DNA of 64,000 bases, taken from Diphasiastrum complanatum. Its lineage: Eukaryota > Streptophyta > Lycopodiopsida > Lycopodiales > Lycopodiaceae. Position 1 is the stretch's first letter. Every line of letters begins with the position of its first letter. Under the pieces are notes generated by a model. That model made no database searches. It worked only from the letters and a program-made list of their open reading frames with translations, and was not told the origin of the DNA. A program made the position numbers and the translations under genes. Positions 23,050 to 34,203 of the stretch are shown piece after piece. The DNA lies in assembly GCA_029204225.1 (NCBI GenBank), contig CM055098.1, forward strand, positions 24,914,973-24,978,972, written 5' to 3'.

Positions 23050-24175
23050 TGCAATGTTGGATGCGAGTTAGTACTCTTTATGTTCCTCCAAAGTCTTATT
23101 GAACACTAGGATATCATCTAAGAATACCACTACAAATCTTCCCAAATATGGCTTGAACAAATCATTCATCATCTGTTGGAAAGTTGTCGGTGCATTGGTC
23201 AAACCAAGAGGCAACACCAAAAATTTGTAGTGACCAAAGCGAGTTCGAAACCTGATTTTTTTAAAATATCTTCTGCCTTAATGTGTATCTGATGGTAGCC
23301 CGATCAAGAATTGATCTTGGTAAAGTACCCAGCACCACCAAGATAGTCTTAACGGTTACCTTGTTCAATTTCTTATAGTCGACGCAAAACCTTATAGTCC
23401 CATCCTTTTTGGCAACCAGAACCATTGGTGATGCCCAAGGAGACTTACTAGCTTGTACCCACCCCATTTTCAGGTAATCATGTAAATGCCTACTTACCTC
23501 CGCCTCTTCCGATGCACTCATCCTATAAGAATGCTACGATTGGAATTGCTCCATGTATTAGGTCAATTTTATGATCAACTATCCTTTCTAGTGGTAAACC
23601 TACAGGAAGGTCTAAAAAAACATCATTGAATTTCTGCCTAAGTTCATTATAGGCTTCAAATTCTGTAGTGTTCTCACTGGGTATATTCATGGCATTTATG
23701 TAAAGTTCTTCATCATTGCAGCAAATGATATCATTATGAAAACATATATAAACTTTAAAATCAAAATTCTTCATAATAGAATTAAGTTTATGTTTAGAAT
23801 AACGGTTAACATTTTTAGTGTCAACACTTAAACTAACCTTGATCTTAATTAAAGAATTCTCATCCATAAAAGATAAAGATTTTTCAATAAAATCAATTCT
23901 CAATGACTTGTTCTTATCAAAATGCCATTGTTGCCCAAGAACAATATATACATTAACTAATGCAACAACATGGGATTCTAGTTTTTCAGAATAATCCTGA
24001 ATGTGCAGCTCTACATCAAGAACAACAAAATTTATCAAACATTGTCACACAATATCTTTTCTCACTTTTTCTGGTAGGAAGGTTTAGTGTCTGCACCAAT
24101 TTACATTAAGAAAGTTATGAGTGGATCCCGTGTCAAAAAGAACATTAACAACTTGATCATTAACTTTACTTTTAA
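23050..24175 (-). pseudogene. Ty3/gypsy protease and reverse transcriptase
   Basis: The minus strand reads in order: the protease motif LFDTGSTHNFLN (about 24110-24160, with the catalytic D-T-G); a spacer of about 170 codons; DHKIDLIHGAIPI (about 23540); then [20 protein letters not shown] and KKLNKVT (about 23370-23430), the RT entry blocks; and RT sequence down to the IL..VFL segment near 23110. Stops and small frameshifts break it around 23340 and 23520. The protease would cleave the polyprotein and the RT copy the RNA. The 3' part (RNase H, integrase) is absent. Confidence 0.88.
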
Positions 24176-25095
24176 TGCAAATAAGGTCATTAGGTCCAAA
24201 AACTAAAGAACTAAAGAAACAAACATCCATCTCATTTCTTCGAGATAGATTACCTAAGGTTGAAGCTCGTTTTTTGGCGCAATCACGTGCAAGGTCACCC
24301 TCGCCATTGCACTTGAAGCATAGGTTCTTCTTACGAGCTTCAGCTTTATCAATGCCACCTTGATGATTTTTAAAATTTTTCTTGGTTTTCTTAGGATTGT
24401 TGGAATGAAGACCGTTTCACTAACAACTTCCCTATCCTTCCTCTTAAATTGAAATTTTTTTTTTCTGCTCATTAGGCTATTGACCCCTAGGTGGCTTAGG
24501 TGTGTCATCAAAGTATTTTGCAGCCCTAATAGCATCTTCTAGGGTTTTTGGATGCTTCCTACGAACATCCACTTGATAATCTTTTGGTAACCCATCAATG
24601 AATATTAACATTTGGCGGAATGTCACTATAAAGTGTGTTTAGGTACTCATGAAAATCTTGAATAAATTTTTCCAAACCTTTATTCGGTCAGATGACTCAG
24701 CTTTTGGAAGTGTTCATAGTCATCTAAAAGTGGTAGAAAATAATCCCTAAAAGACTTGCAAAAATCGTCCCATGTACAAGGTTGATTGACCTTTGCAGCT
24801 AAGTCATCCCACCAAACTAAGGCTCTTCCTTCTGGTGATAGTGGATAGCTTTTCAGATTCAGGGAATTGGTTTAGCCAAGGACTTACTACATGTAAGTTC
24901 CTATTTTTCTTCTCTCCCTTAAACACTTTTACGGGAGGTGGAACTACATGTTTCTTCTGATTGGCTAACATTAATTCTTGGTTTGGTTTCTAAGTTTCAA
25001 GAAGCTACTTATTAGTGGCTTGAATTTGTTGGTATAAAAGTTCAAGAGCTTGCGCCACATTGGATGAGTTTGATAGATAAAATGTTGGGTTTTCA
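24176..25095 (-). pseudogene. Ty3/gypsy gag with altered zinc knuckle
   Basis: The minus strand has ARKKNLCFKCNGEGDLARDC at about 24265-24330. This is a CCHC knuckle (C-x2-C-x4-H-x4-C) in which Asp replaces the zinc-binding His. Upstream, broken frames contain gag-like segments (24540-25010) such as EGRALVWWDDLAAKVNQ. It is the Gag part of the element whose protease and RT follow at 23-24.2 kb, and it is disabled by several frame breaks. Confidence 0.75.
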
Positions 25096-25097
25096 TT

Positions 25098-25247
25098 GGT
25101 TTGATCCATTGGGGTTGCTTGTGTATTTCCTATTATGCAAATACAACAACAAGTGTTCAAATTAGAATGATAGGTTTGATCCATTGAGGTTGCTTGTGTA
25201 TTTCCTATTATGCAAATACAACAACAAGTGTTCAAATTAGAATGATA
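25098..25247. repeat. two tandem 75-bp copies
   Basis: GGTTTGATCCATTG(G/A)GGTTGC starts at 25098 and again at 25173. The units are 75 bp (25 codons) with one or two differences, so the duplication keeps the frame of the minus-strand gag N-terminal region. Confidence 0.92.
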
Positions 25248-26633
25248 GAAATGCTTCAATTCTCACATCCAATGCAATAAAAAGCATTTACTTATACTCA
25301 TTCAGTCTTATTGTTTGTAAGCTCAATCCAAGCCTACTATTTGCAAGCTAAATCCAAGCTTAAGAAAAAAAACAACAACAAACTACATTTTTCTTAATCC
25401 AAAGCAAAAATGAAAACCAAATCTTTATGTAAACTTCAATTAACTAATCCAAGCTAATGTTTACATAAAGTTTCCATTCCAATTCCATTTCCATTTGTCA
25501 TTTCAAAATAAACCAAAATTTTCACATTTCTCACTATTCTAGATCTCCAAATCTATGAAACTAGTGTCTAGAAATGGATAACTAATGAAGCTCCAAGAAA
25601 TCCAAGGTAGAGCCTCCAAATGTCCTCCAAGAAATCTGCAAGCTCCAAGAGGCTCCCTAGCTCCAAGCTAGGATGCCTCCACCTGCAAGTGAGGATTTGC
25701 AAGCCTCCAAGGATCTCTCCTCCACCTGTGTCCCTACTCTTAAACACAAAGATAGATAACAAGCTAGCCTTAAGTATTCACCACCCAACCATAGCTAGAT
25801 CCAAGCTCCAAGCAAGACCTATCTAGCACCCCCTTGCTAACCATAAACAAATAACAAGCATACCACAACAAACTATAGCATACTCAAGATCCAAACCCTA
25901 CTTATATCCCATACCATAAGCACTAAGCATACTACACACAAGAAAGTACTCTACACACTAGTAGAAACACTAGAGCATAAGCAAAGCAAGCAAGAGAGAT
26001 CCCCTCCCCCCCCCAATGGGCGTCCTACTACCCTCATATAGATGGCCCATGGACTCCTCCATTGCACTATGGAGTTCCATGCCCATCCAATGAGAGAGAG
26101 AGAAGCCTAGGGGAGTTAAAGAACCTTCACAGGCTTATGGAAAGTCAAGAGACTCCTTCAATAACCTATGACTCTTTGAATGCCTTTCTTGTGAGAGTTG
26201 GAAACTCATTAGACCCATTGGAAGTGCGCCCTCCTACTAGGTCCCAATGCCCAAGTTGTGCATGCATACTTTGGTCCTAGACCATTAAAGTGATATGGTT
26301 CAAGGTTGAGGCCCACGGTTTAGAAAAATAGTCATCCAATGACTCTCTAACACCTCTCTAGTTTCCATACCTCCATCCAAGGCACATACCCTTATCCTAT
26401 CTACCCCTAACCAAGGACACTAGTACCTTAATCTAAGACACCTACCCTTAATCCTAAGGTTACCCCTTATCCAAGGGTCACATGACTCCATACCTCCGAC
26501 CAAGGTATAGTCACTTGCTTGTCCTTATCCAAAGGCACATACTCTTAATCCTAAGAGTAACCCTTATCCAGGAGTAACTTGCCATTTAGTCCCCAATACT
26601 AAATGGACCAATAGGGGTCTGAAGTACTCCTAG
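25248..26633. other. non-coding; probable element leader or LTR material
   Basis: No gene. The part at 26340-26600 contains diverged repeats of phrases such as TTATCCAAGG and TTAATCCTAAG. A short hairpin CCATTTAGT/ACTAAATGG lies at about 26582-26606. No primer site or LTR boundary could be fixed. Confidence 0.4.
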
Positions 26634-27795
26634 TTACATAGGTATGTAGCAATTATCCTCAAGACTAGCCAAGTTAGCACAAAGTTGAACATCTCCAAAA
26701 AGCATATTAGATCTTGACCTAGATCTAGCATAAGGAAGCTTGTTAGACTTTGCATAAGATCCACCAATCTTATTGATGCTAAAAGGGAACTTTGGAAAGT
26801 TGATACCAATCTCCTTTTCCATTCCATCCTTTTTGTTAGCCATAACAAAAGCATCAAGCTTGAAACATCTACCTTGTCTATTGCCCCTAGCAACCAAGAT
26901 TTCTTCCTTTGTAATGAAACAAGCATCACCACCAAACTTTACCGTGCATCCTTTCTCTATCATTTGACCAAGACTTAACAAATTTTTTGAAAGTGAAGAA
27001 ATATAAAGAACACCATCAAGTCTTGCTTTCCTATTAGTAGAAAGACAAATAGGAATTGAACCAATATATTCAATCACACACTCACCACCATTGGCCATGT
27101 GAATTGCTTTCTTGGCTCCATCATAAGTGACCAAAGAAGTAAAGAACTCCTTGTGACTAGTCATGTGTGAACTAGCTCCACTATCAATCCACCATGAATC
27201 TTTGTCATCTTCACTTGATATTGGACTTAATGAACACATCAAAAGAGAATAATCACCACCTAGATCCTCATCATTAGTAGTAAAGTTGATTTGCTTGCTA
27301 CTTTCATCTCTTTGCTTCTTCAAACATTCATTAGAAAAATGCCCTTTGATTCCACAATAAAAGCATTTCAACTTAAACTTATATTTCCTTTTTCCAAGAG
27401 AGGAAGTCTCACCTTGATCTTGTCCTTTTGACCACTTGCCTTTTCCTTTGCCCTTGAACTTTTCTTTGATGAATATGGCATCCTCTTCATAATGAGATGT
27501 TGATGTAGATCCACCTCCTCTTGATTGAAGCCTATACTCCTCATTCACCAAGATCTCTTGCAAATTCACAATACTTGGCAAAGTCTATTGAATAGCAAAA
27601 CTTTGAACAAAATTAGCATGATCATCCAACAAGCCATTATGTATAACTTGAACAAGTTCTACCTCCTTAATGCTTTAATCAATACATGTTAACTCATCAT
27701 TGAATGCTTTAACCCTCAAAACAAAAGCATGAGTACTCTCTTTCTTCTTTTGCAAACTTTGAAAGATTTGCCTCCTAAGAGTAAGCACTCTTGAA
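26634..27795 (-). pseudogene. copia (group B): gag end, zinc knuckle, protease
   Basis: The minus strand from 27581 gives gag C-terminal sequence, the knuckle CFYCGIKGHFSNEC (complete C-x2-C-x4-H-x4-C, about 27325-27370), the protease active site WWIDSGASSHMTS (about 27150-27190), DGVLYISSLSKNLLSLGQMI, and a shortened pre-integrase/integrase start ending at 26634. Gag sequence also continues upstream to about 27795 with a stop. It is nearly identical in order to element B at 32.5-40.4 kb. Both copies lack the pre-integrase W-H-x-R-x-x-H block after KDGMEKEIG, so they share an ancestral internal deletion. Confidence 0.88.
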
Positions 27796-28069
27796 ATTGA
27801 ATATCTCAAATTCTACATGTAATTTCCAAAAAACTTGATATAGCATCTTGTAGCCTCTAATGAGACCTCCCTAATGCACCAAAAAATCAGCTACTTCCAG
27901 TAAACCAAGTGTGAAATTGGAATTGATCAAGTATTATATTGAGTTCTGACCTACAAAAGATCAATTCTACATATGCAAAAAATGGAGATTTTAGAGTAGA
28001 AATCAATCTAGCATGCTCTAGCATTGGTAACAGTTCCAAATCCTTGATAAATGTGGCTGATCCTTTTTA
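27796..28069 (-). other. group B leader joined to gag by a deletion
   Basis: This segment matches the leader of element B at 40721-41035. At 27795 the sequence jumps from gag (GTAAGCACTCTTGA) straight into the leader (AATTGAATATCTC), whereas element B has about 650 bp of gag between them. The match ends near 28064, where a different copia fragment begins. Confidence 0.75.
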
Positions 28070-28660
28070 AAATTGGTTCTCCCTTGTATTTTTGCACTTA
28101 ACAAAGACATCATACACTTCATCCTTACTCTTTAGTAGATAGATCCAACAAAATTACTAAAATCATCGGTGAAAGTTACATATATCTTAGCTCCACTATT
28201 GCTAATTGTAGTAACTCCATGAACATCTGAATGTACAATTTGAAAAGGCTTTGTAGATCTAGATGTAGATCTAGTATAAGGTAGTCTATGTGACTTTGAC
28301 AAAGCACAAGACTCACAAACATGATTGATGTTATTTAAGGAACTTGAAAGGCCAATCACAACTTGCTTCCTAGCCATTACCTCCAATGACTTGAAGTTGA
28401 GGTGTCCCATCAGCAAATGAAGATGATGTAAGTTTTACCTAAGCCAACATTTTAGACCTATGAAATGTGCTCACCCTTACTAAGCTAAATAGTAAACATA
28501 ATAATTTTCCACAAGTAGAAATGAGTGTAATAATGCATTCACTAAAAAATGATGGTTTATGAGACCACTGTTCATACTTCAATTTTCGTTGCCCTTTAGT
28601 TGTTGTGCTTGAAGGGTGATATGTCTTACACAATGGAAATATTGCACCCAAGCCTTGTTA
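28070..28660 (-). pseudogene. copia pre-integrase and integrase N-terminus
   Basis: The minus strand has LMGHLNFKSLEVMARKQVV, the metal-binding pattern CESCALSKSHRLPY, then PFQIVHSDVHG with the first catalytic Asp of integrase, and YVTFTDDFSNF, ending at 28132. The rest of integrase is absent. Upstream frames to 28660 are broken. It is a fragment of the same broad copia group as B. Confidence 0.85.
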
Positions 28661-29083
28661 TGCAAAACTTCAATTTGTCATCAACCTGCTGAATACAGTG
28701 TAGCAGCCCTAACACAAGCATTCTTTGCTAAAACAAAATTGATGACATTATTTACTTCCATTCCATTGTAGCAGTTGCTGGAGTTGACTAAATCCGAATT
28801 TCACCCTTTCAAATAGCACTAGCTAGAGCGCTATTGATGTTATTAAATGAAAGAGGTATATTAAAAAATAATGTTGTTGTAGGCTCTAAAATTATCACGA
28901 AAAATGTTTACAACAGAAATTTCAAGCTAGTAAAGGGTGGGCGATTAAGTAGTAATAATGTGGTAAATTTTGAGAAAATCCAACGATGATGGGCTTAGAA
29001 CTCTCTCATCCCATTAAGACCCCTTATCTCCTTCTCCACTATCGCTTCTCTTACTATCTTCTTTTCCACCCTTTCTTTCCTAA
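28661..29083. other. intergenic, no supported gene
   Basis: Nothing recognisable; it is the 3' flank of the IDD-like exon on the minus strand. Confidence 0.4.
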
Positions 29084-29350
29084 CTACCTTCCAGTTGGAC
29101 TTTCGCTGCCATAATTGAATATTGCTGCAGCTTCCTTCTTCTTTTCTACCATCACTATCCCGATTCCCAATTGCTCTCCTAATGTCGTTGACCTGGATTC
29201 AAGGCTAGCCAAATCCTTTTGAGACAACTGCCTTTCATATCTTCCATTGGATCCATCCACTCCATTCATTAGAAAGGTGTTGTTGGCAGTTGCACCCAAT
29301 TGAAAAGCTTTCTGTAGTAAGGCTGTTGCTGACATTTGTGAAGTGGGTTG
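29084..29350 (-). CDS. IDD: IDD (INDETERMINATE DOMAIN) C2H2 transcription-factor C-terminal exon or relic
   Basis: The minus strand reads TSQMSATALLQKAFQLGATA from about 29350, then about 65 further residues to a stop at 29084. MSATALLQKA(A/x)Q(M/L)GAT is the signature C-terminal motif of plant IDD zinc-finger transcription factors, which bind DNA through N-terminal C2H2 fingers and interact with GRAS proteins. A possible splice acceptor (CTGCTGCAG) lies at about 29351. The second IDD C-terminal motif (TRDFLG) is not seen, and no zinc-finger exons are found in the window. It could be the last exon of a gene with long introns reaching beyond 31 kb, or a stranded relic. The frame is open over 84 codons. 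Confidence 0.7.
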   Translation of the reverse strand, partial: QPTSQMSATALLQKAFQLGATANNTFLMNGVDGSNGRYERQLSQKDLASLESRSTTLGEQLGIGIVMVEKKKEAAAIFNYGSESPTGR

Positions 29351-29725
29351 CTGCAGCAGTTAATTTCTGCACAGTTAAAGAAGGAAATGCAAATTTTTTG
29401 TCGCATTTGGAGCTGGCGCTAACGCTGATCCATTAGAAACACTGTCATTCAAAGAAAGAGAGAGACTGAGCAATATCTGGGTAGCGCTCTATGATACTCT
29501 AACAAACTACTGACCAGTTCTATGATTCTCAATGAGGATTTGTTACATGGATTTTTGATATGAAATTGTTTTGTAGTTAGAATCCAAATAGCACCCGTAC
29601 AACTGAGTAAACTTAATTAATATCTTTTGCTACTAAGGCTAACAAAATGCAGCAATTACAATCGCGATGGCAAAAATGCATTTTGCTGTTGGCAATAGAG
29701 AAGAATGTAGATCCAAAGATTACAC

Positions 29726-29728
<3 letters not shown>
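29351..29728. other. possible intron or upstream flank of the IDD-like exon
   Basis: Minus-strand sequence just upstream has a second acceptor-like TTAACTGTGCAG at about 29365-29380 and reads ILLSLSLSLNDSV in one frame, loosely like IDD linker sequence. This is too weak to call an exon. Confidence 0.3.
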
Positions 29729-30007
<279 letters not shown>

Positions 30008-30008
30008 A

Positions 30009-31000
30009 CTAACCCTTGAAACTTGGTATGTGCTTGTAGCTAAGTTAGATGCACCTGCTCACCAAGCTACAAGAGCTACTTCCCAAGGAAACTCAAGAAA
30101 TCTTGAAAAAAGTGCATTTTTTTTTTGTTTTTTGCAAAATTTTAAGATTTGCTGGGAACTAACCCTTGCAGGCTAGTATGTACTTGTATCTAAGTCAGTT
30201 TGACCTACTCACCAAGCTTCAAGACTTACTTCCCAAGGAAACTCAAAAATTCTTGAAAAAAGTGCATTTTTTGGGGTTTTTTGGTAAAATTTTAAGATTT
30301 TCTAGAAACTAACCCTTGCAAACTAGTATGTGCTTGTATCTGAGTTAGATTCACTTGCTTACCAAGCTGAAAGTGTTACTTCCCAAGGAAACTCAAAAAA
30401 TTTGGAAAAAAGTATATTTTTTGGGGATTTTTTGCAAAATTTTAACATTTTCTTGGAGCTAACCCTTGCAGGCTGGTACGTACTTATATCTAAGTCAGAT
30501 TCATTTGCTCACCAAGCTGCGAGAGTTACTTCCCAAGGAAACTCAAAAATTTACTGTCTGAGAAGGTTCAAGGCCACTTTTTGCTCTTGAGAACCTTCAC
30601 AAGGGCACTTTTTTTGGGATCTAACTCTCGCAGACTTCTTTGTGTCCTTATCTCAGTGAGATGGAATTTTAGAGAACTGTACAAAGGTTACTTCCCAAGG
30701 AAACTCAAAAATTTGTTGTCTGAGAAGGTTCTAGGCCACTTTTTGCTCTTGGGAACCTTCAAAGGGGCATTTTCGCAGACTTCTCTGTGTCCTTGTCTTA
30801 GTGATATGGAATTCCAGAGAGCTCAGTGAAGGTTAGTTTTGAATTTTGAATTTTTTATTTTATTTTTACAAAGGATTTTTGAATTTTTTTTGGATTTTTC
30901 TCTGTTTCTCAAAATCTGCTAAAAACTAACCCTTGCAGGCTTTTATGTAGGTCTGGGACAGTACCCTAGAGCTGCTACCAATCATGCGAAGGTTCATGCC
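30009..31000 (+). repeat. 150-bp tandem repeat array
   Basis: The phrase CTAACCCTTG starts at 30009, 30159, 30309 and 30459, an exact 150-bp period. Diverged units follow near 30621, 30765 and 30926. Each unit holds ACTTCCCAAGGAAACTCAA and a T-rich run after AAAAGTGCATTTTTT. No long conserved frame runs through it. It begins two bases after the GA microsatellite ends. Confidence 0.92.
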
Positions 31001-31567
31001 CATTGGTTTTTGAGAAATCAAAATTTGATGGGATTTTGGCTTTCTTTTTCTCTCCAAAAACAGATTTTGAGCTTTTTTTCTTTTCTTATTTTTATGGATT
31101 TCAAGGATTAACGAAGGGATTGGGTGCTTGGATCTAATCCTCCCACCTCACAATCTCTCCCTACAATACTTCCAAATAAAAAATCAATACAAAAATGGCA
31201 AAAATCTAAAAAAAAATGACAAAACTAACACTAACTCACACTATTCTAATCCCAAAAAATTCAATTTTTTAGGTGAAAAAAAATGGCAAGAGAAAAGAAA
31301 AGAGAGTGGGAGAGAAAGTAAGAGATTAAGAAAACTATGTGGTGAAGCGAGTGTGTGGCGCTCCCCAACAACGACACCACTGTTGACTCGTCGATGTAGC
31401 ATAGGGGTCCGTCACTAGGAGCGGCAACCTCACCTTCACCTGCATAGCAAGAAGAGAGAGGGAGAGGAGAGAGAGGAGAAAAGAGTGGAGAGAGAGAGAG
31501 AGAGAATGCCTAGGTTGGGAAAGGCTTTGGGGGCTCGAGCGCCTACCCAAAGCTATTCTATCCCAAT

Positions 31568-31570
<3 letters not shown>
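31001..31570. other. purine-rich non-coding sequence
   Basis: A-rich then GA-rich, with no supported gene. Confidence 0.4.

Positions 31571-31636
<66 letters not shown>
31571..31636 (+). repeat. (GA)n microsatellite
   Basis: About 66 bp of GA repeats. Confidence 0.96.
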
Positions 31637-31644
<8 letters not shown>

Positions 31645-32049
31645 GAGTTTTATTAAGAGGAGATGGATGGAGATACAATACAAAGGAAATGGCTCCCTCT
31701 TATAGATTTTAGAGGTGAACCTCCTTCACTCTCATTGGCCACTTCATTGGGTCAAAGAATTCTAATCCAAGCCTTTAAAATAAACACAACTTAAATCTAA
31801 TGAAACTAAGAAAGCACAAGGGCACTCACATGATTCATGTGAGTTCTAAGTTGAGCCATTTTAGCTATTTTATTTGCAACTTGACTTAGGACCTCTAATG
31901 TCATTTTAGAGTTTTAAGCCCCTAGTCTCTTATTCCTAGGAATTACAACTTGCTACTTGTGCTCATTGGGCTGGGCTTACACATGTAGGACGCCAGTGCC
32001 CTCGCACTTATTATTCTACTGTACACTGTACTGTGGCAGGGCCCACTAG
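31637..32049. other. non-coding; possibly LTR-like
   Basis: No gene is seen. It includes AAGAGAGTTTTATTAAGAGG at the left and a GC-richer part near 31980-32050. It could be LTR sequence of the minus-strand copia element B, but there is no second copy to confirm this. Confidence 0.35.
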
Positions 32050-32552
32050 TTAAGGCTTGGCCAACAATATTTTAAGTGGTGGGACCCACTTGTTTATTAT
32101 TTTGCAGCAAATACCCACAACCAGTCCATAACAAACCTCAATAAGCTCACCAATGAGATCTCCCTTGTCTTGAAGAAATTGCCTCTCGATTTGCTCCATG
32201 TAGTCTTCTCCAACCAACCTTTTGCCATCTTGATCATGAGTGATCAATTCACAATCATAGAATCCTTTGAGTTGATCAAGAGATGTGAGATCCATGCCTT
32301 GGATCTTTCTAAGAACCAATCTTCCATTGCTCTTTCCTTCATAAGACTCCCTCTTAATGATTGCATCATAAGCAGTAGAAAACTCAAAAACATTAGAAGC
32401 CATGAAAAAAATGATTAGTACCTTCAACATAAGGATGATTGAAGTACTCTCTTTTTTCAAACAAGAACTTCTACTCAATGTTTTAGGTAATGACTCATGT
32501 GATAATGATTCTTCCTCACTATCATTCACAATGACATCATTCAAAGTACATC
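32050..32552 (-). CDS. unidentified open frame downstream of copia B pol remnant
   Basis: A 164-codon minus-strand frame. Its first part (NDVIVNDSEEESLSHESLPK) looks like the hydrophilic linker after copia integrase and continues from element B with a frame change at 32550. The second part (about 32110-32400), with LTSLDQLKGFYDCELITHDQ and DGKRLVGEDYMEQIERQFLQ, is a well-formed amphipathic sequence I do not recognise and is not copia RT. It may be captured host sequence, a diverged element ORF, or chance. Confidence 0.35.
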
Positions 32553-33098
32553 CTACTTTGAACTCTTCACATACTTTTCTTCTTCTTGACTTGTGACTAT
32601 CTCCCTCACCAAGTCTCTTGATAGAATCATATGATCTACTCTCTTTATGAAGACATGTGACTCCACTTGCTGCAAAAATGACTTTCTTAGACTCATCTTT
32701 TCCAAGAAAGAACCTTCACCTCCATTGATGAAGTTAGCCCTTTCCTTACCTTTTGCATGCTTGCACTTGCCATGAAGAACCATTGAAACACCATCATTAC
32801 CCTCAAGACTAGCCAAGTTAGCACAAAGATGAACATCTCCAAGAAGCATATTAGATCTTGACCTAGATCTGGCACAAGGAAGCTTGCTAGACTTTGCATA
32901 AGATCCACCAATCTTATTGATGCTAAAAGATAACTTTGAAAAGTCGATACCAATCTCCTTTTCCATTTCATCCTTTTTGTAAGACATAACAAAAGCATCA
33001 AGCATCAAAAGTCTACCTTGTCTATTGCCCGTAGCAACCAAGATTTCTTTCTTTTTAATGAAACAAGCATCACCACTAAACTTTACCATGTATCCTCT
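32553..33098 (-). pseudogene. copia element B: region after protease, part 2
   Basis: The minus strand continues element B after the solo LTR: VKFSGDACFIKKKEILVATG (about 33030-33090), KDEMEKEIGIDFSKLSFSI, SYAKSSKLP and then a linker to KYVKSSK at 32553. It aligns with the copy at 26634-26950. The pre-integrase His block and the integrase catalytic core are missing, so the element could not move on its own. Confidence 0.82.
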
Positions 33099-33885
33099 GT
33101 TAAAATTGAAAAACAATCCGTATTGATTTCTTGGCTTGCTACAAATGTTGTACCATGCAAGTATGTAGCTCATTAATGCAAAATGCCAAGTTTGGCCTAC
33201 ATAGAACTCGAGCTACATGGTTATGTAATATCTAGATTGATGAATACAATTTGCATATAATTTGTAGACATAGAATTAGCAAAGTCATGCTTGTAGAAAC
33301 TCGTGGCAATTCACATGCATTAATTGTAAGTGATCCATAGTGACATGCAAGGCATGCACAAAGTGTAATGGACACATGCATGATAATTTGGACATTTCTA
33401 GTTAGAACTAGTACATTTGTAAAAAGTTGGTAGAATTCCATGCATGGCAAGTGACAAATGTCACATAGACTCTAGATGTCACTTTAGATGTCATTTTGTA
33501 ATGGATGGATGTGGTTCTACCTCGAGCTACCTCAAACTCCGTAAATATGTGTAGCTCTCCTCATAATCAATGATGAAGAACCAAAGTTTTGTAGCTATCT
33601 CATGTCATTTTGGATCTAAACTATTTTGCTTGTTATCTCTCTACTTTTCTCTCTCTAACTTGTGCTGAAGCTAATGCTTATACACTGATATATTGTACTT
33701 CTTGCTCATTATTGATTCATTGCTATCATATTCAGTTGCTTAGCATGCTAGATTGTGGTTAAGCCATTTCTTCTGAACTAGATCTTGCTAATCAATCTAG
33801 AATCAGGTTACTGTGCTAATCACAAAGCTTAATTAGATCCATCATACTTGTGGACATTCCCCACACGTGTGAAATCTGGAAATTT
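33099..33885 (+). mobile_element. solo LTR (group E), 787 bp, inserted in element B
   Basis: It begins TGTTAAAATTG and ends ...GGAAATTTTGTCA, flanked by TCCTC (left) and TCCTT (right), a 5-bp target duplication with one mismatch. The ends and most of the sequence match the 5' LTR of element E (57366-57824). There is no internal region, so it is a solo LTR left by recombination between two LTRs. It splits the post-protease region of element B. It contains a CATGCA-rich stretch (33295-33440) and ACACGTGTGA near its right end. Confidence 0.88.
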
Positions 33886-34203
33886 TGTCATCCTTTCTCT
33901 ATCATTTGACAAACAGTTAGCAAATTCTTTGAAAGTGAAGGAATGTAAAGAACACCATCAAGTCTTGATTTCCTATTAGTAGAGACACAAATAGGAATTG
34001 AACCAATACTTTTAATCACGCACTCACCACCATTGGCCATGTGAATTGCTTTCTTGGCTCCATTATAAGTGACCAAAGAAGTAAAGAACTCCTTGTGACT
34101 AGTCATGTGTGAACTAGCTCCACTATCAATCCACCATGAATCTGTGTCACCTTCACTTGATATTGGACTTGAAGAACACATCAAAAGAGAATCACCACCA
34201 CCT
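33886..34203 (-). pseudogene. copia element B: protease region, part 1
   Basis: The minus strand reads SWWIDSGASSHMTSHKEFF, with the catalytic D-S-G of the copia aspartic protease at about 34105-34130, then GVLYIPSLSKNLL, and stops at the solo LTR. On its upstream side the frame is cut at 34203 by element A. It matches 26940-27250. Confidence 0.88.

Noticed and set aside
30009-31000. CRISPR-like regular repeats
   Set aside because: The units are contiguous 150-bp tandem copies with no unique spacers, and the context is a plant genome.
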